Of a DNA stretch of 47,730 nucleotides, positions 1 to 5,788 are shown piece by piece. Made by a program: the position numbers and the translations under genes. The notes beneath the pieces were generated by a model that was given only the letters and a program-made list of their open reading frames with translations, was not told the DNA's origin and made no database searches. The stretch spans positions 1-47,730 of the IMG/VR virus record IMGVR_UViG_3300009034_000064. One strand, given 5' to 3'. Every line of letters begins with the position of its first letter. Within the stretch, counting starts at the first letter, position 1. The stretch comes from a virus.

Positions 1-119
1 ATTGACCAAACTTCGGTCATTACAACTAATCCTACGCAGCCGAATTTTTGTCCGATAATAGAAAATCGCTATTTTTAACATAATTTTGATTTTAGGTATT
101 GACAAAAGAAAACAAATTT
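1..119. repeat. Direct terminal repeat, left copy
   Basis: Bases 1-119 are identical to 47612-47730. A 119-base overlap at both ends of a contig is the usual sign of a closed circular assembly; it matches a common assembler k-mer size, so it need not be a biological terminal repeat. The repeat opens with a small hairpin (TGACC 3-7, GGTCA 15-19) and ends inside the early promoter, so the junction falls in the gap between the amidotransferase gene and the early genes. Confidence 0.95.
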
Positions 120-127
120 GGTAAAAT
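99..127 (+). promoter_or_regulatory. Early sigma70-type promoter
   Basis: A consensus -35 TTGACA (99-104) and a -10 TAAAAT (122-127) are separated by 17 bp. It lies directly ahead of the long run of small plus-strand genes ending at the terminator near 3240. The sequence after the -10 contains ATAAATCG, also found in the conserved element at 3289. Confidence 0.75.
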
Positions 128-171
128 ATAAATCGGCAACTTTATGTGGGTGAATTTGAAAAAGTGTAATT

Positions 172-252
172 ATGGAAATAGAACAAACAATAATAAGTTT
201 TGTAATATTGATAGTGTTTTATTGTTATTTGCTTATCAAATGGCGAAGATGA
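172..252 (+). CDS. Transmembrane mini-protein, 26 aa
   Basis: This short frame encodes an acidic N-terminus, one hydrophobic stretch (about residues 7-23, rich in Ile, Val, Leu, Phe and Tyr) and a basic end (KWRR). That is the layout of a single-span membrane peptide with the C-terminus in the cytoplasm. Its stop overlaps the start of the next gene as ATGA (249-252). It is the first gene after the promoter at 99-127. There is no clear Shine-Dalgarno. No family recognised. Confidence 0.5.
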   Translation: MEIEQTIISFVILIVFYCYLLIKWRR

Positions 253-395
253 AACAGAAACTTTATAAAGTGATATCGACTGAAAACCACAAAGCATTTT
301 TTACAACACGGAAAGAGGCCGAGAAATATATCCGGCACGTTAAGAAACAAGTAAGTGCGTTTACGGAGTTTAGGATATATGAGGTAGAGAAATGA
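249..395 (+). CDS. Small hypothetical protein, 48 aa
   Basis: Basic protein beginning MKQKLYKVIST. The frame is open further upstream to 144, but the ATG at 249 is preferred because it overlaps the stop of the membrane mini-protein (ATGA) and the upstream part looks like non-coding sequence. It has the short beta-alpha-beta look of phage accessory proteins. It overlaps the next gene by ATGA. No function can be assigned. Confidence 0.55.
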   Translation: MKQKLYKVISTENHKAFFTTRKEAEKYIRHVKKQVSAFTEFRIYEVEK

Positions 396-592
396 AAAAA
401 GTAAAAACCCAGAACGGCAAAAAACCTACAGATAATAGTTATCAAGGGCTAATTCGTAAAGTACGTTATCTTGATAAACACATCACAGAATTGACTAAAA
501 GCCGAAATAACTTAGTTGACCAGATTAAAGTATTGTATCACAAATCAGATGAGAACATCGAATTTGAACTTAATAAATTGAAAGGGAAGTAA
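392..592 (+). CDS. Small basic coiled-coil protein, 66 aa
   Basis: Lys-rich N-terminus (about 15 residues), then a helix with heptad-like spacing of Leu and Ile (LDKHITELTKSRNNLVDQIK) suggesting a short coiled coil. The start overlaps the previous stop (ATGA at 392-395). Early-region protein; no family recognised. Confidence 0.6.
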   Translation: MKKVKTQNGKKPTDNSYQGLIRKVRYLDKHITELTKSRNNLVDQIKVLYHKSDENIEFELNKLKGK

Positions 593-593
593 A

Positions 594-779
594 ATGAAAA
601 AGTATTTAGTAAAAGAGCATTTTGTTACTACAGTTGCAATTGAGGTTGAAGCCGAAAATGAAGATGATGCAAGAGAAAAACATATCAAAGCGGTAGTAGC
701 TTTATCCGATAATGAGTATGCACGTCAAGTGGCTCATAATTGTTCTACAATAGACTGGGATATAAAGGAAATAAAATGA
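594..779 (+). CDS. DpnD/PcfM-like small protein, 61 aa
   Basis: Pattern MKKYLVKEHFVTTVAIEVEA followed by an acidic turn and helix (NEDDAREKHI) is typical of small DpnD/PcfM-like beta-beta-alpha proteins common in phages and mobile elements, whose role is unknown. Similar folds recur at 1680 and 1873, so the early region carries several members. A good purine-rich ribosome site (AAAGGGAAG) precedes the ATG. Confidence 0.65.
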   Translation: MKKYLVKEHFVTTVAIEVEAENEDDAREKHIKAVVALSDNEYARQVAHNCSTIDWDIKEIK

Positions 780-940
780 GAACAGCACACTTGCGAATAG
801 ATAAAAACGATAAACAATCTCTGCAACGTCCAGCTTGGACACAGGCCGATTTACACGCTTATCGCCACAGGTACATCGGCGGTAAGATTGGCATAATCGA
901 AAACTATTTTGTGAAGTCAAAAGGATTGGTTAGGAAATGA
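776..940 (+). CDS. Small basic hypothetical protein, 54 aa
   Basis: Starts at the ATG at 776 that overlaps the preceding stop as ATGA. The longer frame from 740 is rejected because it runs inside the previous gene. The protein is basic with HAYRHRYIGGKIG and is predicted soluble. Function unknown. Confidence 0.5.
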   Translation: MRTAHLRIDKNDKQSLQRPAWTQADLHAYRHRYIGGKIGIIENYFVKSKGLVRK

Positions 941-1113
941 AAAATAAAGATATTGATGGTTGGGTTGTGCTTGAAGGTAAGCCAGTTTTTACTGGTAGAA
1001 CCCGTAAACAAATACGAAAATTCATCAAGCATAACAAAAAAGAACGTGGGAAAAATTTTCGCTACATAGGCAAATGTGTTGGTGGTTTTCGTAAGATTAT
1101 TTTAGATACATAA
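937..1113 (+). CDS. Small basic hypothetical protein, 58 aa
   Basis: Begins MKNKDIDGWVVLEGKP and continues with a Lys/Arg-rich helix and a short beta segment (CVGGFRKIIL). It overlaps the upstream stop by ATGA and abuts the next ATG directly (TAA then ATG). No recognised family. Confidence 0.55.
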   Translation: MKNKDIDGWVVLEGKPVFTGRTRKQIRKFIKHNKKERGKNFRYIGKCVGGFRKIILDT

Positions 1114-1287
1114 ATGAAAAAGCTAAAACCACAAGAAGCTATCCAAAAAGCACAACAAATAGCTGATAAATATACTTGTTCGTATGGTGGATTTAATGCT
1201 GAACGTATTTTGAAATTAGCTTGGGAAAAAGTCAGAGCAAAGAATAAATTATTGAAGGAAAAATATGGCGACCGAAAAAGAACTTAA
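1114..1287 (+). CDS. Small hypothetical protein, 57 aa
   Basis: Starts immediately after the previous stop; sequence MKKLKPQEAIQKAQQIADKY, then a helical Lys-rich tail. It overlaps the next gene by 23 bases in another frame, more than its neighbours do, so one of the two ends may be imprecise. Function unknown. Confidence 0.5.
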   Translation: MKKLKPQEAIQKAQQIADKYTCSYGGFNAERILKLAWEKVRAKNKLLKEKYGDRKRT

Positions 1288-1480
1288 AAAATATGAAAAG
1301 TTTGGGAAAAAATATATCTATATAAGTTTAAACAATGAAATCTATCCTAACGATGATGTTTCCCGAAAGTTTTTACTTGCAACTAAACAAGAACTTAAAC
1401 AGCTTAATAAATTGACTAACAACCGGATAAAATTATTTGATAAAAAATATTGTCCAAAGGGATGGGCAGGCTATGAATAA
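1265..1480 (+). CDS. Small hypothetical protein, 71 aa
   Basis: Charged, Lys-rich, mostly helical protein starting MATEKELKKYEKFGKKY, with GAAGGAAAAAT as a good ribosome site just before the ATG. The C-terminus has CPKGWAGYE. No family recognised. Confidence 0.6.
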   Translation: MATEKELKKYEKFGKKYIYISLNNEIYPNDDVSRKFLLATKQELKQLNKLTNNRIKLFDKKYCPKGWAGYE

Positions 1481-1676
1481 AAAAATATTTGACAATTTTA
1501 TAGAAAAAATTACAAAAATCGCAAAGAAACGTCAAGTTGATTTATTACTTTACATAGATGAACGCCAAATGTTGTCATTTTGTGAAATCAGGCCGAAATG
1601 TAGAATAAAACACCGAGTGTTTATGCTTGGAGTTATTGAGGCAAAAGGAAACTATCGAGAAAAGATTGGAGATTAG
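1473..1676 (+). CDS. Small hypothetical protein, 67 aa
   Basis: The start at 1473 (MNKKIFDNFIEKITK) is chosen over 1437 because it overlaps the previous stop by a few bases, as elsewhere in the operon. Alternating helix and strand, soluble. Function unknown. Confidence 0.55.
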   Translation: MNKKIFDNFIEKITKIAKKRQVDLLLYIDERQMLSFCEIRPKCRIKHRVFMLGVIEAKGNYREKIGD

Positions 1677-1679
1677 GAA

Positions 1680-1889
1680 ATGAAAAAATATAAAATAACA
1701 ATACATTCTGACGACCTTGAATGTATAGTAACTGCAAGTGATGAAGAAAATGCGGAACAACAATATCTCAAAGGTGAAATTGACGAATGGCTTGCTGGCT
1801 CGGAATTTGAACAGTCTGATATGACAATAGAGGAAATTGAAATTGGTGAACACGGTTTTGAGGACGAAGAAAATGAAAACACGATATAG
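1680..1889 (+). CDS. DpnD/PcfM-like acidic protein, 69 aa
   Basis: MKKYKITIHSDDLECIVTAS followed by a helix (DEENAEQQYLKGEI) and a strongly acidic tail. The beta-beta-alpha plan matches the proteins at 594 and 1873. GGAAATG gives a weak ribosome site. Role unknown; the acidic surface could suit a DNA-mimic or a protein-binding inhibitor, but that is speculation. Confidence 0.6.
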   Translation: MKKYKITIHSDDLECIVTASDEENAEQQYLKGEIDEWLAGSEFEQSDMTIEEIEIGEHGFEDEENENTI

Positions 1890-2019
1890 CTTTACAATTA
1901 CGCTTGAAGGTACAGGTGAAACACCTGAACTGGCTTGGGAAGATGCTACACTCAATCTTGCTTTACACGGTAATGAAATGCCAGAAGATTATTTAGAAGT
2001 TGAAAGTGAGGAAGAATAA
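1873..2019 (+). CDS. Small acidic protein, 48 aa
   Basis: Starts at the ATG at 1873 inside the tail of the previous gene (MKTRYSFTITLEGTGETP), giving a two-strand-plus-helix fold with helix AWEDATLNLALHG and acidic end. It is related in pattern to the proteins at 594 and 1680. The next gene overlaps by one base (TAATG). Confidence 0.55.
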   Translation: MKTRYSFTITLEGTGETPELAWEDATLNLALHGNEMPEDYLEVESEEE

Positions 2020-2195
2020 TGAATTGTCCAGAATGTTGTACCTACATGGAACGATTGTCTACGGATAGTAGACAGGAATGGTGCAGAGAAATCTACTATT
2101 GCCCTGAATGTGATAAAGAATATAGTCGATTGACTACTTATAAGCAGCAATCAGCATTGGTTGAAAGTGATGAATGGGAAAACAATGACAATTAA
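2019..2195 (+). CDS. Small zinc-ribbon protein, 58 aa
   Basis: Starts MNCPECCTYMERL and carries a second CPEC near residue 28; C3/C6 and C28/C31 form a CxxC...CxxC zinc ribbon. The C-terminus is acidic (ESDEWENNDN). The TAATG overlap with the upstream gene supports the start. Probably a nucleic-acid- or protein-binding accessory factor; the exact role is unknown. Confidence 0.6.
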   Translation: MNCPECCTYMERLSTDSRQEWCREIYYCPECDKEYSRLTTYKQQSALVESDEWENNDN

Positions 2196-2361
2196 AAAAT
2201 TATCTTCATATTTGGCTGCGTATATCTTGTACGAGAAATCAGACACACTGGAAAAGCCAGAAACTGAAAAGGGTTTCAGAGAAGCTCTTGGTGAGGTTAT
2301 AGAGGAAGGAATCAAGACGTTTGAAACGAAACATAACTTGAAAGTGGAGATTAAGAAATGA
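2185..2361 (+). CDS. Small helical protein, paralogue A, 58 aa
   Basis: Sequence begins MTIKKLSSYLAAYILYE and ends with GIKTFETKHNLKVEIKK. It is similar over its length to the protein at 2669 (KKKLVDYLAAYLEHE... GLEAFEST), so the two are paralogues separated by one gene. The start at 2185 is preferred over 2170 because alignment with the paralogue begins there. Function unknown. Confidence 0.6.
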   Translation: MTIKKLSSYLAAYILYEKSDTLEKPETEKGFREALGEVIEEGIKTFETKHNLKVEIKK

Positions 2362-2672
2362 GAATATTATCAGATGCTGATAGACTTGAAATCGCTGTGA
2401 ATTTGTTGGACAAAACAGGACTTGATGAGTACAGAGCCAAATGTGAACGCAGGGAAAAGGAAATGACACTGTTAGAATTAGCGAAACAATACAAACACGA
2501 TGTAGAAGTACGGATAAAATGTATTGAAGGAAAGCGGGATAATTTAGACCCCATTGAATTAGCACCATATTATCAAGAGGCCGTAAAAGATTGTGATACT
2601 CAAATAGCTCATTGGAAGGCAACATTGGCGATAATACGAAAGACTATCGAAGAAAGCGAGGAATTAGAATGA
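2358..2672 (+). CDS. Charged helical protein, 104 aa
   Basis: Starts MRILSDADRLEIAVNLLDKT; rich in Glu, Lys and Arg with long helices and probable coiled coil. It overlaps both neighbours by ATGA, lying between two paralogous genes (2185 and 2669). No family recognised. Confidence 0.65.
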   Translation: MRILSDADRLEIAVNLLDKTGLDEYRAKCERREKEMTLLELAKQYKHDVEVRIKCIEGKRDNLDPIELAPYYQEAVKDCDTQIAHWKATLAIIRKTIEESEELE

Positions 2673-2875
2673 AAAAGAAATTGGTAGATTACTTGGCTGC
2701 TTATCTTGAACACGAGATAGAACTACACGGCAATATGGATGTAGTCGATAATTTTGACACATATATTGACAATGGACTCGAAGCATTTGAATCAACTGAG
2801 CAGATGGTGGTAGATGTGCGTCCAGAATGTCCGTTAGACACAATCACAGATAATGCACTTGAGGACGAAGAATGA
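2669..2875 (+). CDS. Small acidic helical protein, paralogue B, 68 aa
   Basis: MKKKLVDYLAAYLEHEIELH, then YIDNGLEAFESTEQM and an acidic tail. The first 45 residues match the plan of the protein at 2185. The ATG at 2669 overlaps the previous stop (ATGA); the longer frame from 2612 runs inside the upstream gene and is not used. Confidence 0.6.
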   Translation: MKKKLVDYLAAYLEHEIELHGNMDVVDNFDTYIDNGLEAFESTEQMVVDVRPECPLDTITDNALEDEE

Positions 2876-2973
2876 GGCCACTCAAAGGAAACAAGAAACG
2901 CCGCAGGGCACACAGGCAAAAAAAGCAACGGGAACGCTTGGTGCGTCTATCCGGCAAGAAAGGAAAACTGTAA
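2872..2973 (+). CDS. Very basic mini-protein, 33 aa
   Basis: A 33-residue peptide with about half Lys/Arg (MRPLKGNKKRRRAHRQKKQR and onwards). It overlaps the upstream stop as ATGA and ends two bases before the next ATG (TAAAATG), so it fits exactly into the gene chain. Such peptides usually bind nucleic acid. No family recognised. Confidence 0.5.
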   Translation: MRPLKGNKKRRRAHRQKKQRERLVRLSGKKGKL

Positions 2974-2974
2974 A

Positions 2975-3187
2975 ATGAAATATCCAGAAATAGTAGCAAA
3001 AGCAAAGGAAACAGCAAAATTGACTAATATGCGACAAATAGTATATGAATGCCGAGCGAAAGTATACCCGTTCAAAAAGGGTTTTGGCTATTGCAGACAA
3101 GTTGATTTTAATCTTTATGTAGAATCAGGAGAATATCCATTGATTAGACTTTTATTGATTTTACCAAATGGGATTATTGTCCAATAG
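2975..3187 (+). CDS. Hypothetical protein, 70 aa, last gene of the early operon
   Basis: MKYPEIVAKAKETAKLTNMR with a predicted alpha-beta-beta fold and a C-terminal strand (LLLILPNGIIVQ). It is followed 29 bases later by a strong intrinsic terminator, so it closes the first operon. Function unknown. Confidence 0.6.
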   Translation: MKYPEIVAKAKETAKLTNMRQIVYECRAKVYPFKKGFGYCRQVDFNLYVESGEYPLIRLLLILPNGIIVQ

Positions 3188-3192
3188 TTCCA

Positions 3193-3213
3193 AATTGTAT
3201 AAACGGTACAATT
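3193..3213. promoter_or_regulatory. Inverted repeat, possible operator
   Basis: AATTGTA (3193-3199) and TACAATT (3207-3213) are perfect 7-bp arms around a 7-bp spacer. A third half-site AATTGTA lies at 3251-3257, beyond the terminator and just upstream of the next promoter. The spacing suits a dimeric DNA-binding protein, plausibly the HTH protein at 3334 or a small early protein. Inference only. Confidence 0.4.
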
Positions 3214-3216
3214 GCT

Positions 3217-3246
3217 ATAGGCCGTACAACACGGCCTATTTTTTTA
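3217..3246 (+). terminator. Rho-independent terminator of the early operon
   Basis: A perfect 9-bp stem, ATAGGCCGT (3217-3225) and ACGGCCTAT (3231-3239), with loop ACAAC, is followed by a run of Ts (3240-3245). This is the clearest intrinsic terminator in the genome. Confidence 0.9.
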
Positions 3247-3265
3247 TCCAAATTGTAAAATCTTT

Positions 3266-3293
3266 TTGATTTTTCTGGTAAAAATGGTATAAA
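3266..3293 (+). promoter_or_regulatory. Sigma70-like promoter before the HTH regulator
   Basis: TTGATT and TATAAA separated by a 16-bp spacer lie upstream of the gene at 3334, after the early terminator. The -10 region runs into the 35-bp conserved element at 3289-3323, so this promoter may be under special control. Confidence 0.55.
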
Positions 3294-3323
3294 TCGTAGT
3301 TACCGCAGTATATAGGTGGAAGG
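3289..3323 (+). promoter_or_regulatory. 35-bp conserved element, copy 1
   Basis: ATAAATCGTAGTTACCG (17 bp), two variable bases, GTATATA, then RGTRGAAGG. The same 35-bp stretch with only four differences occurs on the minus strand at 43834-43800, ahead of the virion operon. Here the end of the element (GGAAGG) may also act as ribosome site for the ATG at 3334. Shared promoter, operator or leader element; not a known motif to me. Confidence 0.7.
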
Positions 3324-3333
3324 ACAGTTTTTA

Positions 3334-3711
3334 ATGACGAAACGAGTAATCAGTAAATTTGAGGAAAAAGTTATACGGCTGTGTCATCACGATTTTGAAG
3401 GACTAACACAACAAAAAGCAGCAAAACAATTACAATGTTCACAAGCACTAATCAGTCGAACTATTTCATGTTTGAAGAAAAAAGTACCACAATTGTTTCC
3501 TATTTTAACAAAAAAGCAGATACGCCTTCGGGATTACATTATTAAAAATGGTTTAACCCATCAAGAAATTGCTATGCTTTTAGGTGTGTCGAAGGATACG
3601 GTTGATTCAAGAATAATGGCATTGAAGGCCAAAGGTGTATGTTTTGAGAAGCCACGTAAAATGTTACAATATGAAAACTGGATGGACGGTAATATAAAAC
3701 AGAAATTTTAA
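3334..3711 (+). CDS. Double helix-turn-helix transcription regulator
   Basis: 125 aa. Two HTH units are visible: residues about 25-47 (TQQKAAKQLQCSQALISRTI) and about 74-96 (THQEIAMLLGVSKDTVDSRI), resembling sigma-region-4/LuxR-type HTHs. The ATG at 3334 is used, with GGAAGG about 11 bases upstream; a GTG at 3316 is in frame but has no ribosome site. It is the first gene after the conserved element at 3289, and the virion operon carries the same element, so it may regulate itself and the late genes. That link is inference. Confidence 0.75.
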   Translation: MTKRVISKFEEKVIRLCHHDFEGLTQQKAAKQLQCSQALISRTISCLKKKVPQLFPILTKKQIRLRDYIIKNGLTHQEIAMLLGVSKDTVDSRIMALKAKGVCFEKPRKMLQYENWMDGNIKQKF

Positions 3712-4020
3712 ATGAAAACCTATACTTTACTTATAGATGATATAAGAGAAATACACGCTGACTATGTAGTTAGGTCTAAAGAAGCGGCAATATATTTCTT
3801 TCTTTGTTTTGAAGATGTAGTAAAGTTTGAGAATGTATATTTGGATTTTGATTTGGGTGATGGAACTGGACTTGAAGTTTTAAAGTACGCATTTTCCAAA
3901 AATGTAATTATGAAAAATATATATTTAATTACAATGAATCCTGTAGGTCGTAAACAACTTGCTAATTATCTTATTGAACAAGGATACCATGAAGTTGATG
4001 AATCACACTATACTCTCTAA
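3712..4020 (+). CDS. cREC-type receiver-like protein (cyclic-phosphate processing receiver domain)
   Basis: 102 aa. The domain fills the protein: N-terminal LLIDDIRE (paired acidic residues of a receiver fold), the central LDFDLGDGTGLEVLK, and MNPVGRKQLANYL near the end. The DxDLGDGTG and NPVGR motifs are characteristic of the cREC family, receiver-like domains predicted to process cyclic phosphates in RNA or nucleotides. The usual His before the NPVGR motif appears to be replaced (ITMNPVGR). The gene starts directly after the HTH regulator stop, suggesting that the two act together. Confidence 0.75.
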   Translation: MKTYTLLIDDIREIHADYVVRSKEAAIYFFLCFEDVVKFENVYLDFDLGDGTGLEVLKYAFSKNVIMKNIYLITMNPVGRKQLANYLIEQGYHEVDESHYTL

Positions 4021-4083
4021 GGCCAACTGTGGAGACGCAGATAAGATACATAATTTATAAATAACTGGACAGTCCGGTTGGCC
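4021..4083 (+). ncRNA. Structured intergenic RNA, three-way junction
   Basis: Directly after the cREC stop codon, GGCCAA (4021-4026) pairs with TTGGCC (4078-4083). Inside are CTGTG/CGCAG (4027-4031, 4036-4040) closed by a GAGA tetraloop of the GNRA type, and CTGGA/TCCGG (4065-4069, 4073-4077) with a 3-base loop, separated by an A/T-rich linker. It sits just upstream of the ribosome site of the membrane protein at 4102, so it could be a riboswitch-like leader or a processing signal. No known class recognised. Confidence 0.5.
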
Positions 4084-4101
4084 TATTTCTTTGAAGGTGA
4101 A

Positions 4102-4335
4102 ATGATTGATTTAATAGCACAGGTAGGTATAACTTTATTTGGTATGTCGGCTGTGATTTTAGCAGCATTTAAAGAAGAAAAAATCCGCAAATGGGCATAT
4201 GTTTGCGGTTTGTTATCTGAACCTTTTTGGTTAATAACACTTATTTATCATCAACAATGGCTGATTTTATTTACAGTAATGGGCTATACTTATGGATGGG
4301 GACATGGATTTTATTTACATTGGATAAAAAAGTAA
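4102..4335 (+). CDS. Small polytopic membrane protein, 77 aa
   Basis: Three hydrophobic spans are visible: about residues 2-22 (IAQVGITLFGMSAVILAAF), 36-53 and 56-74, with a short charged loop KEEKIRKW between the first two. The ATG at 4102 follows GAAGGTGA; a TTG at 4078 lies inside the RNA fold and is not used. Inner-membrane location inferred. No family named with confidence. Confidence 0.6.
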   Translation: MIDLIAQVGITLFGMSAVILAAFKEEKIRKWAYVCGLLSEPFWLITLIYHQQWLILFTVMGYTYGWGHGFYLHWIKK

Positions 4336-4346
4336 AAGGAAAAAAT

Positions 4347-5006
4347 ATGAATGTAAAAATATTACATAGCGATTGGCCGCATAAAATAAAAATGGGTGAA
4401 ATAAGAGAAGCATTTCAAAAATCTAATTGTGAAAATTACTTCATAGAAACTCCAGATTTTCCAGAAGGATTATGCTTTTACCCAGATGAAGTTGAAATAG
4501 TAAATGAAGAAAATATGGATAGTATAGGCGGAATTAAAGTAGAATCAGGCGAAAAACGAGAATTTAATACTGGAGCAAAAAAACAAGCGTCCGCAGGCAA
4601 GGGAACTCCGGTCTTATTTCCGCCTGATGCTTATTTAGAAATTAGTAAACATTTTGAAGAAGGTGCATTTAATTGTGGTTATGGCCCTCGTAATTGGGAA
4701 AAAGGGATTCCTTTATCAGAGCTTATAAATAGCCTTGAACGGCATATCGCACAAGAAAAGATGGGATTAATAGATGAAAGACACGACAGGGCACTTGCTT
4801 GGAACGCTGTTGTATATCTGGCTACTAAATTGCGGATTCAAGTAGGTATTTTACCCGCTGAATTAAATGATTTGTATGGAGCTTATGGGAAAATACCTAT
4901 TCCAGTAAGGTTACTCGATATGTATTGTGAAAAATGTCAGGAAAAAATCAGAAATGCTAAAAACGGCGAAGCAGTAGCTATTTGTAAAAAATGTGCTAAG
5001 TTATAA
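4347..5006 (+). CDS. dATP/dGTP diphosphohydrolase-like protein (MazZ-like) with C-terminal zinc ribbon
   Basis: 219 aa. The central part shows GAKKQASAGKGTPVLFPPDA, a helix with HFEEGA, and RNWEKGIPLSELINSLERH, then DRALAWNAVVYLA. This is the all-alpha NTP pyrophosphohydrolase pattern of the dATP/dGTP diphosphohydrolase N-terminal family (PF18909), which includes MazZ of 2-aminoadenine phages. The C-terminus has CEKCQEKI...CKKC, a zinc ribbon. It would hydrolyse purine dNTPs to the monophosphate and pyrophosphate, altering the phage dNTP pool. Start at 4347 after AAAAGGA; the longer frame from 4227 overlaps the membrane protein gene. Confidence 0.75.
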   Translation: MNVKILHSDWPHKIKMGEIREAFQKSNCENYFIETPDFPEGLCFYPDEVEIVNEENMDSIGGIKVESGEKREFNTGAKKQASAGKGTPVLFPPDAYLEISKHFEEGAFNCGYGPRNWEKGIPLSELINSLERHIAQEKMGLIDERHDRALAWNAVVYLATKLRIQVGILPAELNDLYGAYGKIPIPVRLLDMYCEKCQEKIRNAKNGEAVAICKKCAKL

Positions 5007-5024
5007 TAATAGGAGGTAAAAAAT

Positions 5025-5420
5025 ATGCGTTTCTACTTCTCGCACTCTATTCGTGGAAAATATGGTAAGGATGCAACATCAGCACAAATGAAGAAAAATT
5101 GTGATAAAGCTATTTTAATAGTTAATGTTCTTCGAGCTACATTCCCTTCACAGGAATTTTATATACCAGCAGAACACGAGGACTTCGTTGGCATAGCGTA
5201 CCATGAAGGTTATTTAACTGAACGACAGGTGCTTGATGTTGATTGTAAGATCATTGATAACTGTGAAGGTGTTATTATTTATGTGCCTGAAGATGATAAG
5301 TTACAAGGCGGGCGACTCGTGGAATATGACTACGCTAAATTGCGTGGTAAATTTGTTTTTATATTCAGTGGTATCGAAGATATAATTAACCGATTGGCAC
5401 AATATATTTTACGGAGCTAA
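5025..5420 (+). CDS. Nucleoside 2-deoxyribosyltransferase-like protein
   Basis: 131 aa. Rossmann-like layout: first strand MRFYFSHSIRG, then HEDF and HEGYLTERQVLDVDCKIIDN and a strand GVIIYVPED followed by GGRLVEYDYAK. This resembles the nucleoside 2-deoxyribosyltransferase/DUF4406-like superfamily, which handles nucleoside bases. It has an excellent ribosome site (AGGAGG) and follows the MazZ-like gene, so a role in nucleotide metabolism is plausible. Catalytic assignment is uncertain. Confidence 0.6.
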   Translation: MRFYFSHSIRGKYGKDATSAQMKKNCDKAILIVNVLRATFPSQEFYIPAEHEDFVGIAYHEGYLTERQVLDVDCKIIDNCEGVIIYVPEDDKLQGGRLVEYDYAKLRGKFVFIFSGIEDIINRLAQYILRS

Positions 5421-5421
5421 A

Positions 5422-5787
5422 ATGGAAAGACCAACCTATAAATCAATTCAAGAAGCTGCAAAGAAATCTAAACGAGCAGCTATAAAAAGTAGTAAAGAAA
5501 AATATCTTTATCTATTATCATTAACATCAGGACAGTTGAAAAGAATACCTGAAGAATTTTTACGTGAAAGTGGTTGTGCAATATGTATACGACATACTAA
5601 TAGCTTAACTAATAAACTTAGAAACAAATGTCCTTTCAAATTAAATTGTTACGGCAATTGTATTAAAGAATGGGTAAAAATGTATAAAGCATGGGACGTT
5701 CATTGTACAGTAACTTATACTGATGAATATTATTATAAATTTATAACTTATGCCGCTAAAATATATCTGAAACTTTTGGAGCTATGA
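5422..5787 (+). CDS. Cys-containing hypothetical protein, 121 aa
   Basis: Basic, Lys-rich N-terminus (about 35 residues), then CAICIRH, CPFKLNCYGNC near residues 53-80, a possible metal-binding cluster, and a Tyr-rich helical C-terminus. It begins one base after the previous stop. This Cys pattern recurs in uncharacterised phage proteins; no function is claimed. Confidence 0.6.
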   Translation: MERPTYKSIQEAAKKSKRAAIKSSKEKYLYLLSLTSGQLKRIPEEFLRESGCAICIRHTNSLTNKLRNKCPFKLNCYGNCIKEWVKMYKAWDVHCTVTYTDEYYYKFITYAAKIYLKLLEL

Positions 5788-5788
5788 A

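Noticed and set aside
144-248. Upstream extension of the 48-aa protein from a start at 144
   Set aside because: Covers the membrane mini-ORF at 172 and lacks a ribosome site; the ATGA junction at 249 is the better start.
3217-3246. CRISPR-like or repeat unit in the 3.2-kb gap
   Set aside because: Only one hairpin with a T-run is present; it is a terminator.
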